A stretch of DNA of 6,429 nt from an uncultured Butyricicoccus sp. (GTDB taxonomy: Bacteria; Bacillota; Clostridia; Oscillospirales; Butyricicoccaceae): NCBI GenBank assembly GCA_900557315.1, contig USSI01000083.1:1-6429 (forward strand), in the 5' to 3' direction. Positions 1-5,604 of this stretch are shown one piece after another (the first letter of the stretch is position 1; the number at the start of each line of letters is the position of its first letter). Below the pieces are notes generated by a model. That model worked only from the letters and a program-made list of their open reading frames with translations. It did not search any database and was not told the origin of the DNA. A program made the position numbers and the translations under genes.

Positions 1-265
1 GGGACCGGTCAGGGTCGTTGGTGGCGGTGGTGCGGTAGACCTTCTCGTTGGTCTTGTCGGTAAAGGTGATCTCATCCCCCTCGATTTGGACCTGGCCCAC
101 ATTCTGCTCATAGGTCATGGACATGAACTGATCGTAAGTCACATCCTGGACCGGGGTCTCCAGCATGGCGGGGAACAGGGTCAAGTTCAGCACCATCAGA
201 ATGAGCAGAGCCACCAGGTAGTAATAGACCAGAGGCTTTTTAGAGGGCTGCTTCACTTCTTTCAT
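1..265 (-). CDS. ftsH: ATP-dependent zinc metalloprotease FtsH, N-terminal fragment (runs off the window)
   Basis: FtsH is a membrane-anchored hexameric AAA+ protease that degrades misfolded membrane proteins and some cytosolic regulators. Only the first 88 codons are present. They begin MKEVKQPSKKPLVYYY, followed by one hydrophobic membrane segment (about residues 14-35, ending near LFPAML). Next comes the start of the extracytoplasmic FtsH_ext domain, with the family-typical VTYDQFMSM and a following VGQVQIEGDEITFTDK stretch. The AAA+ and zinc-protease domains would lie beyond the window edge, so identity rests on the N-terminus alone. The start ATG overlaps the stop of the upstream MarR gene as ATGA, which implies translational coupling within one operon. 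A purine-rich stretch (GGATGGGA) lies a little upstream inside the MarR gene. Codon and oligonucleotide use match the MarR part and differ from the DNA right of about 705. Confidence 0.82.
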   Translation of the reverse strand, partial: MKEVKQPSKKPLVYYYLVALLILMVLNLTLFPAMLETPVQDVTYDQFMSMTYEQNVGQVQIEGDEITFTDKTNEKVYRTTATNDPDRS

Positions 266-708
266 AGCGGTTTCCCATCCTTTTTCATCAAAATGTGTGG
301 AATCGAATCGGACTGGCTGAGTACGGTGCGCACATTGTGCTCTATCTTCTGAGCGATCTTCTCCATCTGCTGCTGTTCCTCCAGGGTGACATCCTGGAGC
401 AGCAGACAGAAGAACGCCTCTCCTGCCCGACGGACCTCTTCGCTGAAAGGCCGGGCAGGGGACAGGAGTCGGAGATGCTGGATCCGCCGGTCCCGGGGGT
501 CGGGCAGCGCCTCCAGCCATCCCCGACGCACCAGACCCTCCGCCGCCCGGGAGACAGCGGATTTTTTCAGCAGCTGAGTCTCGCAGATGTCCCGGGCGGT
601 GTCCAGGGTTTTATCACAGGAGAGCAGGAACATCACCTCTGCCTCGGTGCGGGAGAGGGACCACTCCTGAGCCAGCTCGTCCAGCATCCGGCAGTAGAGG
701 CGGCGGAA
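262..708 (-). CDS. MarR-family winged-helix transcriptional regulator, nearly complete, 5' end lost at the join
   Basis: This is the C-terminal 147 residues of the chimeric frame, close to the usual 140-150 residues of a full MarR protein, so only a short N-terminus is missing. Visible order: a first helix (RRLYCRMLDELAQEW), a helix-turn-helix with recognition helix around LKKSAVSRAAEGLVRRGWL, the MarR wing hallmark DPRDRR followed by HLRLL, then C-terminal dimerisation helices rich in Glu and Gln (VTLEEQQQMEKIAQKI). Proteins of this family bind operator DNA as dimers and often respond to small ligands. The ligand here cannot be told. The TGA stop overlaps the ftsH start, so the two form an operon and the regulator may control ftsH or itself; that is inference. 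A natural start codon is not visible upstream, because the frame runs directly into deacetylase sequence. Confidence 0.8.
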   Translation of the reverse strand, partial: FRRLYCRMLDELAQEWSLSRTEAEVMFLLSCDKTLDTARDICETQLLKKSAVSRAAEGLVRRGWLEALPDPRDRRIQHLRLLSPARPFSEEVRRAGEAFFCLLLQDVTLEEQQQMEKIAQKIEHNVRTVLSQSDSIPHILMKKDGKPL

Positions 709-1245
709 GGGCTGGCCGGTCAGGGCGGTGAACTTCTCCTCCAGCCCGGTCAGTTCAGCGGCAAAGGCTTCTTTGTCCGCGATGGTGGACATATCCGGGT
801 GGTGCAGCGTGTGGTTGCCCACGATGTGCCCCTCATCCACCATGCGCTGCACAAGTTCGGGTGCGGTATCAATGTAATTGCCCACCACAAAAAAGCAGGC
901 GGGCGCGTTATGCGCCTTGAGCGCATCCAGGATCGCGGGCGTACAGCCGTTCTCATAGCCCGCGTCAAAGGTCAGATAAATGGTCTTTTTGTCCGTGCCG
1001 CCCAGATAATACGCGCCGTACTGCGCCAGTTCGCCGGCGGACACATTGCCCACCGGGGGCTGGCCGTTTGTCTGGAAAGACAGGCCCCAGTCGCTGATGG
1101 ACGCGGCAGGCTGCGCTTCGGCGCCGGTCTGCGCGGCGGATGGTTCGGACTGCGGCAGTACGAAAAACAGTGCGGCAAGCAGCACGCAGACACCGGCTGC
1201 CGCGCCAATGCGGTACAGGACATCGCGGGTGATGGTGATGAACAT
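262..1245 (-). CDS. Chimeric ORF: truncated PdaA-like polysaccharide deacetylase joined in frame to a MarR regulator
   Basis: This is one uninterrupted 327-codon frame. Residues 1 to about 180 are a membrane-anchored polysaccharide deacetylase, and residues 181-327 are a MarR winged-helix protein. The start chosen is the ATG at 1245, preceded by GAGGGGG at suitable spacing and followed at once by a signal-anchor sequence. The frame stays open to an ATG at 1392, but that start would place the coding sequence across the terminator hairpin of the upstream hydrogenase gene. No known domain architecture joins these families. Topology also argues against a working protein: a signal-anchored deacetylase faces outside, which would put the DNA-binding domain outside the cell. 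The deacetylase stops just before its conserved RPP motif and the MarR begins only a few residues late. I read this as two genes joined by assembly error or recombination, not as an evolved fusion. Confidence 0.75.
   Translation of the reverse strand: MFITITRDVLYRIGAAAGVCVLLAALFFVLPQSEPSAAQTGAEAQPAASISDWGLSFQTNGQPPVGNVSAGELAQYGAYYLGGTDKKTIYLTFDAGYENGCTPAILDALKAHNAPACFFVVGNYIDTAPELVQRMVDEGHIVGNHTLHHPDMSTIADKEAFAAELTGLEEKFTALTGQPFRRLYCRMLDELAQEWSLSRTEAEVMFLLSCDKTLDTARDICETQLLKKSAVSRAAEGLVRRGWLEALPDPRDRRIQHLRLLSPARPFSEEVRRAGEAFFCLLLQDVTLEEQQQMEKIAQKIEHNVRTVLSQSDSIPHILMKKDGKPL
690..735. other. Junction between two unrelated coding sequences (probable chimeric breakpoint)
   Basis: On the minus strand the reading frame passes from LTGQPF (deacetylase) into RRLYCRM (MarR) with no linker. 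PdaA-type deacetylases continue here with a stretch ending in Leu-Tyr and then Arg-Pro-Pro. The Arg-Arg-Leu-Tyr codons could therefore belong to either gene, and a shared short sequence is plausible. GCGC or CGCG words are counted by eye as two in positions 1-700 and more than twenty in 706-1405, a change in DNA style that coincides with the change in protein family. Confidence 0.65.
706..1245 (-). pseudogene. PdaA-like polysaccharide (peptidoglycan) deacetylase, 3'-truncated at the chimeric join
   Basis: The family is NodB-type metal-dependent de-N-acetylases. The closest resemblance I recognise is PdaA, which deacetylates muramic acid in making the spore-cortex delta-lactam. Residue 1 is the ATG at 1245. 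A membrane anchor spans about residues 10-30 (RIGAAAGVCVLLAALFFVL), followed by a low-complexity linker to about residue 60. The NodB domain then begins: motif 1 is LTFDAGYENG (91-100), with Asp94 as the expected catalytic base and Ala95 where metal-binding Asp is usual (PdaA has Asn). Motif 2 is GNHTLHHPD (143-151), with His145 and His149 as metal ligands. The recognisable sequence ends at LTGQPF (175-180), just where PdaA continues to its RPPRG motif. Motifs 3-5, including the late catalytic His, are absent, so this copy cannot be a complete enzyme. It follows the hydrogenase terminator on the same strand. I see no convincing promoter for it. Confidence 0.78.
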
Positions 1246-1347
1246 GGTAAACGCCCCCTCGTCCATACCATATGCAGGGCGCGCACCGGATATGCCGCCA
1301 CGCGGCGGGGTGTATGCGCCTGCGCCGCTATTCCCGCGCACAACGCA

Positions 1348-1376
1348 GAAAACACCCGCAAACTGCGGGTGTTTTC
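1348..1376 (-). terminator. Intrinsic terminator of the hydrogenase gene
   Basis: A perfect 13-bp inverted repeat (GAAAACACCCGCA pairing with TGCGGGTGTTTTC) encloses a 3-nt loop. It lies about 35 nt beyond the hydrogenase stop codon. On the minus strand the GC-rich core (ACCCGCA/TGCGGGT) is followed by a GTTTT run contained in the distal arm. Because the flanking A and T runs are paired it could work in both directions. It separates hydrogenase transcription from the deacetylase ORF. Confidence 0.82.
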
Positions 1377-1410
1377 CTGATAAATCCGGCAAAACCGGCT
1401 GTATGGTGTG

Positions 1411-2934
1411 TTAATCGACGAGTTTGTCCAGTTCCTTGACGTGCTCGGTGCCGGTCGCGGTCGAATGCTCCGCCTGCTTGGCGTACAGCCCGACCTGCGC
1501 CGCGGATTTCTTGATGGGCTGCATGGTGCCCGCGCCCGCAACACAGCCGCCCGGGCAGGCCATGCCCTCGAGCAGGTAGCCGTTGTACTTGCCCGCCTTT
1601 GCCGCCATCATCATCTTGCGGCATTCGCGCAGGCCTTCGGCATTGGTGACCTTGACCTCGCGGTCCGGGTATTTCTCCTTGATGACATTGACAACCGCCT
1701 GCGCCACGCCGCCCGAGACCGCAAAGTTACGGCCGTCCGTCGAGGCGTCGTTGACGCCGTGCGGGTCTTCCGGCAGCGACTCCAGATCAACATGGCGTGC
1801 ATCGAAAATACCGGTCATTTCCTCAAAGGTGAGCACGAAGTCCACCTCACTGCGCACGTCCTTGCGCATCGCTTCCAGCTTCTTTGCTGCGCAGGGGCCG
1901 ATAAAGGCGACCTTCGCGTCCGGATGGTGATGCTTAATCAGGCGTGCGGTCAATGTCATGGGCGTCAGCGCCATGGAGATGCATTCCTCATGCTCCGGGA
2001 ACAGCTTTTTCGCCATGGCAGACCACGCCGGGCAGCACGAAGTGCCCATGAAGGGCAGCTTCTCCGGCACCTCCCTGACGAAGTCCTCCGCCTCCTGCGC
2101 GGCGCACAGGTCGGCGCCGATGGCAACCTCGAGGATATCCGCAAAGCCCAGCTGCTTCATCGCCGCGCGCAGCTTGCCCGGCGTGACCTTGGGGCCGAAC
2201 TGGCCGACAAACGCCGGCGCGACCGCTGCGTAAACGCGCTCGCCCGCCTGGATGGCGCGGATCATCTGGAAGATCTGGGACTTGTCCGCAATGGCGCCGA
2301 ACGGGCAGTTGACCAGGCACATGCCGCACGAAACGCACTTGTCGTAATCAATATCCGCCTTGCCGTTCTTATCGCTGTGGATCGCGTCCATGCCGCAGGC
2401 CACGGCGCACGGACGCTCCTGCCGGATGATAGCGTTGTACGAGCAGACGTCGATGCAGCGCCCGCACTTGATGCACTTTTCCTGGTCGATGTGCGAGCGG
2501 CCGTTGAAGCGGTCGAGCGTCACTGCGCCCTTGGGGCAGACCTCCACGCAGGGGTGCGCCAGACAGCCCTGGCAGCCCTCGGTCACCATGACCTGATTCT
2601 CCTTGCAGGCGTTGCAGGCAAACTTGATGATGTTAATCAGCGGCGGCGTATAGTAGGTTTCCTCGCGCGTCGCGGCCTCAATATTGTCCGACAGCGGGGA
2701 ATGCTCGGCCGCGCTGCGGCAGGGCAGGCCCATCGCCAGGCGCAGGCGTTCGCCGACGATTGCGCGCTCGAGAAAGATATCGTTGCGGTAGTTGCCGACC
2801 TCGCCCGGGATGATCTCGTACGGGAGTGCTTCGATACGCCTGTCGGTCGGCCACTCGGTGTGGTAGGCCATACGGGCCACTTCGCAGAAGATTCTCCGGC
2901 GGATCTCCTGGATGCGGGTCTCTACGCCTCTCAT
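1411..2934 (-). CDS. [FeFe] hydrogenase, group B type, monomeric with ferredoxin-like Fe-S domains
   Basis: A cytoplasmic 507-residue iron-only hydrogenase, expected to couple H2 production or uptake to low-potential electron carriers. After an N-terminal domain of about 100 residues (IRRRIFCEVARMAY, later IIPGEVGNYR) come cysteine motifs CNAC (107-110) and CX2CX4CX3CP (121-134). A CX2CX2CX3C cluster follows at 154-164, extra Cys176 and Cys180, and another CX2CX2CX3CP at 200-211. The H-cluster signatures are TSCCPAW (298-304), FIGPCAAKK (344-352) and EGMACPGGCVAGAG (456-469), which supply Cys300, Cys348, Cys460 and Cys464. TSCCPAW, with Ala where the well-studied HydA enzymes have Gly, and the N-terminal domain fit the group B lineage, whose physiological partner is poorly known. 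The start has a strong AAGGAGG about 11 nt upstream. It is monocistronic, with a Rex-like operator upstream and its own terminator. No maturases (HydE, HydF, HydG) are in the window. Confidence 0.93.
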   Translation of the reverse strand: MRGVETRIQEIRRRIFCEVARMAYHTEWPTDRRIEALPYEIIPGEVGNYRNDIFLERAIVGERLRLAMGLPCRSAAEHSPLSDNIEAATREETYYTPPLINIIKFACNACKENQVMVTEGCQGCLAHPCVEVCPKGAVTLDRFNGRSHIDQEKCIKCGRCIDVCSYNAIIRQERPCAVACGMDAIHSDKNGKADIDYDKCVSCGMCLVNCPFGAIADKSQIFQMIRAIQAGERVYAAVAPAFVGQFGPKVTPGKLRAAMKQLGFADILEVAIGADLCAAQEAEDFVREVPEKLPFMGTSCCPAWSAMAKKLFPEHEECISMALTPMTLTARLIKHHHPDAKVAFIGPCAAKKLEAMRKDVRSEVDFVLTFEEMTGIFDARHVDLESLPEDPHGVNDASTDGRNFAVSGGVAQAVVNVIKEKYPDREVKVTNAEGLRECRKMMMAAKAGKYNGYLLEGMACPGGCVAGAGTMQPIKKSAAQVGLYAKQAEHSTATGTEHVKELDKLVD

Positions 2935-3030
2935 AGTTATGGTATCCTCCTTAATATAACGAATAACGATGTAGTGATGGCATACGGGACGGCGGACCGC
3001 CCCTGGCAGAACAGATATTTACCTATAATC

Positions 3031-3096
3031 AGGATACAAGAAATGCCATGGCTTGTAAAGGCTCAAATTGTAGAAAATTTAACAATTTTTCATCAA
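3031..3096 (-). promoter_or_regulatory. Candidate promoter region of the hydrogenase gene
   Basis: Two sigma-A-like arrangements can be read on the minus strand. The first is TTGATG (3091-3096) and TACAAT (3067-3072) with an 18-nt spacer. The Rex-like box then covers the spacer and -10, as expected for repression, and the leader would be about 125 nt. The second is TTTACA (3054-3059) and TATCCT (3031-3036) with a 17-nt spacer; it has the box just upstream and a leader of about 90 nt. This AT-rich patch stands out from the GC-rich flanks. Which promoter is used cannot be decided from the sequence. Confidence 0.5.
3068..3085 (-). promoter_or_regulatory. Putative Rex (redox-sensing repressor) operator upstream of the hydrogenase
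   Basis: On the minus strand the 18-mer is TTGTTAAATTTTCTACAA. It matches 12 of the 14 fixed positions of the clostridial Rex consensus TTGTTAA-N4-TTAACAA. One half-site is perfect and the other is 5 of 7. Rex represses fermentative and hydrogenase genes when NADH/NAD+ is low, so its placement before an [FeFe] hydrogenase makes functional sense. It overlaps the -10 of one candidate promoter and lies just upstream of the -35 of another. The match was found by eye, and the surrounding DNA is AT-rich. Confidence 0.6.
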
Positions 3097-3121
3097 ATTT
3101 TTCGCATCCTGTCCAGCCGCC

Positions 3122-4036
3122 TCACGCCGTTGTGCGGCGTGCGGCCCGCCCCAGTGTGGAGTACAGCACGCCAAACACAATCAGCGCTGCACCGACAAAA
3201 AAACTCCAGTCCATGCGTTCATGCAGCAGCAGCACGCCCAGCACCATCGAGGTCAGCGGCTGCACAGGATAGAACAGCGAGCAGGTGCTCGCCTCCACGC
3301 GGGAAAGGCTGTAGTTCCACAGCGCCTGCGGCGCTGCGGTGCAGCACAGCCCCACGTACAGCAGCATCAGGATATACTGCGGATGCAGGAAATCCACGCC
3401 CGGCGTGGTAGCCAGTTCCCACACCATCAGCGGCAGGGTCGCTGCCGCCGCAATGCTGATGCCGTAAGTCGTAACGGCAAGCGCGTCGTACCTCTGTGTA
3501 AACGAGCGCATGACCACGCTGACCGTACTCCAGGCCAGCACAGCGCCGAACGAAAACACGATACCGGCCAGGTTGCCTCCACCCAGATTGCCGCCGACAA
3601 TGCAGACCGCCCCCGCTACCGCACTGGCAATGCAGACCACCTTTTTCGCGGTCATCTGCTCGTGCAGCAGCACGACTGCAAAAAAGCAGATTGCTACCGG
3701 GTTCATGCAGTTAATCAGAGAGGCAAGCGATGCGCCCGCCAGCTTGGTGCCAAGCTGCTGCAGGCCGACCGAAAGCACATACCCGCCCAAGCCCAGCAGC
3801 AGGACATACTTCCTGTCCCCTTTTGCAATCCTGCGCGGCTTTTCGATCTTTTCCGGACGGCGCACCAGCTGAATGGCTGCCAGCACGATCGCTGAAAGGA
3901 TCAGCTGCAGGCTGAGCAGCGTAAAACTTGGGACCGCCTCCATCAGCACCTTATTGGCAATGTACTGGCTGCCCCAGAGCATGGTCGTAAGCGCCAAAAA
4001 TCCGTAAACCACACTGTCGCTTCTCTTCTTCCCCAT
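3122..4036 (-). CDS. EamA/DMT-superfamily membrane transporter (RhaT/YdcZ-like permease)
   Basis: A 304-residue integral membrane protein with about ten hydrophobic segments arranged as two repeated EamA domains (about 10-145 and 155-295), the normal family length. The first repeat begins with the familiar LTTMLWGSQYIANKV (16-30) and contains NPV (112-114) then LLHEQM (123-128). The second has the matching YPVQPLTSMVLG (256-267) followed by LLHERM (270-275), so the internal duplication is plain. The C-terminus is short and basic (GRAARRTTA). Members export or import amino acids, nucleotide precursors or other metabolites, and the substrate cannot be inferred. The start ATG has GGAGGGGG seven nucleotides upstream, with an extended -10 promoter farther upstream. 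It is flanked by the obgE terminator and the hydrogenase promoter. No U-rich terminator is visible after its stop, so some read-through into the hydrogenase is possible. Confidence 0.9.
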   Translation of the reverse strand: MGKKRSDSVVYGFLALTTMLWGSQYIANKVLMEAVPSFTLLSLQLILSAIVLAAIQLVRRPEKIEKPRRIAKGDRKYVLLLGLGGYVLSVGLQQLGTKLAGASLASLINCMNPVAICFFAVVLLHEQMTAKKVVCIASAVAGAVCIVGGNLGGGNLAGIVFSFGAVLAWSTVSVVMRSFTQRYDALAVTTYGISIAAAATLPLMVWELATTPGVDFLHPQYILMLLYVGLCCTAAPQALWNYSLSRVEASTCSLFYPVQPLTSMVLGVLLLHERMDWSFFVGAALIVFGVLYSTLGRAARRTTA

Positions 4037-4070
4037 AAAGCTTCCCCCTCCGGGATGTTTTCAGGAATGT

Positions 4071-4079
4071 ATTATAGCA
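4071..4079 (-). promoter_or_regulatory. Extended -10 promoter for the EamA transporter
   Basis: The minus strand reads TGCTATAAT, a perfect TATAAT with the TGn extension, 35 nt upstream of the start codon. The -35 position at 17-nt spacing (4094-4099, TGTTCG) is weak, which is acceptable for an extended -10 promoter. The position downstream of the obgE terminator supports an independent transcript. The remaining bases from about 4100 to 4204 show no gene or structure that I can support. Confidence 0.6.
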
Positions 4080-4204
4080 CTGCGCCGTCTGCCCGAACAG
4101 TGTTGCTTTGTACAAACATGCAAAGTCCTCTCTGTCGATTCTGACGTATGCCGGCGTTCATTTGCACGCCTCACCGCCGGCCATCCCCCTGCTATTTTTG
4201 CAGC

Positions 4205-4237
4205 AAAAAAACAGCCGCGCCATAAAGGCGCAGCTGT
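4205..4237 (-). terminator. Intrinsic terminator of the rplU-prp-rpmA-obgE operon
   Basis: Read on the minus strand, the RNA forms an 11-bp stem: ACAGCUGCGCC pairs with GGCGCGGCUGU, including one G-U wobble, around a 5-nt loop. A run of seven U follows directly (A-run 4205-4211 on the plus strand). It begins nine nucleotides past the obgE stop codon. This is a textbook Rho-independent terminator. Confidence 0.9.
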
Positions 4238-4245
4238 CTGCCGTT

Positions 4246-5520
4246 TTAGTACACGTATTCAAATTCCAGGTCGCCGATGACGACAAAGTTGCCTTCCTGC
4301 ACGCCCATTTCCTCCAGCTTGTCATATACGCCCGCGCTCTTCAGCATACGGTCCATATACTGGCGGGATTCGTAGTCGTCCACATTGACCGAACCCATGA
4401 TCTTGTCCACCCATGCGCCCGAAACAACGTAGTAATCCTCGACCTTTTCGACCGTCCAGTCGCGCTCGCCCGCCGTATCCTCCACGGTCTCGACGAACTC
4501 CGGCTCATAGATGAACACCGGCGGCAGTTCCTTCAGCGCGTTCCAGGTCATGCGCATCAGCTCGGCCACGCCCTGATTGGTTGCCGCGGAAAGTTCGGCA
4601 AACTGGAAGCCGTGGTCCTCTGCATACTTGCGCAGCTTTTCGACCGGCTCGCGGTCGCCGCCCAGCAGATCGGTCTTGTTGGCGACAATGATCTGCGGAC
4701 GGGCGGCAAGAAACTCGCTGTAGCCCGCCAGCTCGGCGTTGATCTTCTCGATGTCGTCCAGCGGGTCGCGGCCTTCGCTGCCCGCCGCATCTACCAGATG
4801 CAGCAGCAGGCGGCAGCGGTCGATGTGGCGCAGGAAGTCATGCCCCAGGCCCGCGCCCTCGCTCGCGCCCTCGATGATGCCCGGGATGTCCGCCATGACG
4901 AACGACTGCTCCTCGCCCACAGATACCACGCCCAGATTGGGTACGAGGGTCGTAAAGTGGTAGTTTGCGATCTTGGGCCGCGCCGCAGACACCATGGAAA
5001 GCAGCGTGGACTTGCCCACGTTCGGGAAGCCGACCAGTCCCACGTCCGCGAGCAATTTCAGCTCAAGGATGATGTCGCGCTCCACGCCCGGCTGGCCGGG
5101 CTTGGCGAAGCGGGGCGCCTGACGGGTCGGGGTGGCGAAATGCGTGTTGCCCCAGCCGCCGTTGCCGCCCTTGGCCGCGACGAACGGCTCGTCGTCCGAC
5201 AGGTCCTTGATGACCTGTCCGGTTTTCTGGTCGCGGATGATCGTGCCGCGCGGCACGCGGATCATCAGGTCCGCGCCGTCCTTGCCCTTGCAGCGCTTGC
5301 TGCCGCCGTTTTCGCCCGCCGCGGCGACGTACTTCTTCTTATAACGGAAGTCCAGCAGCGTGGAGAGGTTATCGTCCACCTTGAAGATAACCGAGCCGCC
5401 GCGGCCGCCGTCGCCGCCGTCCGGCCCGCCGGAAGCGACATACTTCTCGCGGTGGAAGCCGACCTTGCCGTCCCCGCCCTTGCCGGAGACGATCTTGATC
5501 TTTGCAATATCAATAAACAT
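4246..5520 (-). CDS. obgE: Obg-family GTPase ObgE/CgtA (50S assembly GTPase)
   Basis: Obg binds the 50S subunit during late assembly and links ribosome maturation to GTP/ppGpp levels, growth and, in Bacillus relatives, sporulation. The 424-residue protein has the three standard parts. The first is the glycine-rich Obg fold (1 to about 157), with repeated GG motifs such as GKGGDGKVGFHREKYV (13-28) and GGPDGGDGGRGG (31-42). The second is the G domain: P-loop GFPNVGKST (164-172), switch I FTTLVPNLG (189-197), DIPG (211-214), NKTD (281-284) and SA (311-312). The third is a C-terminal OCT domain (about 345-424), as in many Gram-positive Obg proteins. The start ATG follows AAAGGAGG with seven intervening bases. 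It lies downstream of rpmA with a hairpin between them and is closed by a strong terminator. It is expected to be essential. Confidence 0.97.
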   Translation of the reverse strand: MFIDIAKIKIVSGKGGDGKVGFHREKYVASGGPDGGDGGRGGSVIFKVDDNLSTLLDFRYKKKYVAAAGENGGSKRCKGKDGADLMIRVPRGTIIRDQKTGQVIKDLSDDEPFVAAKGGNGGWGNTHFATPTRQAPRFAKPGQPGVERDIILELKLLADVGLVGFPNVGKSTLLSMVSAARPKIANYHFTTLVPNLGVVSVGEEQSFVMADIPGIIEGASEGAGLGHDFLRHIDRCRLLLHLVDAAGSEGRDPLDDIEKINAELAGYSEFLAARPQIIVANKTDLLGGDREPVEKLRKYAEDHGFQFAELSAATNQGVAELMRMTWNALKELPPVFIYEPEFVETVEDTAGERDWTVEKVEDYYVVSGAWVDKIMGSVNVDDYESRQYMDRMLKSAGVYDKLEEMGVQEGNFVVIGDLEFEYVY

Positions 5521-5560
5521 TGGTTGTCCTCCTTTCCAAAAGGGAGTGTGTTCTTTTTAT

Positions 5561-5593
5561 GAAAACAAAATCCCAGACAAACGTCTGGGATTT
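5561..5593 (-). terminator. Terminator or attenuator hairpin between rpmA and obgE
   Basis: An 11-bp perfect stem (AAATCCCAGAC with GTCTGGGATTT, 5568-5578 and 5583-5593) has a four-base loop, starting 11 nt after the rpmA stop. On the minus-strand RNA it is followed by U-G-UUUU. The remaining 40 or so bases before the obgE start show its ribosome-binding site but no convincing promoter. Partial read-through, lowering obgE relative to the ribosomal proteins, is the likely role. Confidence 0.7.
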
Positions 5594-5604
5594 CATCATT
5601 ATTC

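Noticed and set aside
295..1380. A 361-codon plus-strand frame opposite the chimeric ORF
   Set aside because: It crosses the junction and the hydrogenase terminator and has no family resemblance, so it is an antisense shadow.
1246..1392. A longer N-terminus for the deacetylase starting at 1392
   Set aside because: It would encode 49 residues without a family match, run through the hydrogenase terminator hairpin, and bury the signal anchor. The ATG at 1245 has a good ribosome-binding site.
2988..3005. A GC-rich near-palindrome (GGACGGCGGACCGCCCC) in the hydrogenase leader, considered as an operator or riboswitch stem
   Set aside because: The arms leave almost no loop, there is no second conserved element, and no known riboswitch core can be recognised.
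3123..3141. A 7-bp hairpin at the end of the transporter gene, considered as a terminator
   Set aside because: It overlaps the stop codon, has a short stem, and on the minus strand is followed by GC-rich sequence with no U-run.
1408..3411. A 667-codon open frame on the plus strand opposite the hydrogenase and transporter
   Set aside because: It is antisense to genes with clear protein signatures, its product is rich in Arg, His, Ala and Leu with no recognisable domain, and long antisense frames are expected in GC-rich coding DNA.
4108..5562. A 484-codon open frame on the plus strand opposite obgE
   Set aside because: It is a mirror of the highly conserved obgE sequence, it reads through the obgE terminator and ribosome-binding site, and it shows no domain.
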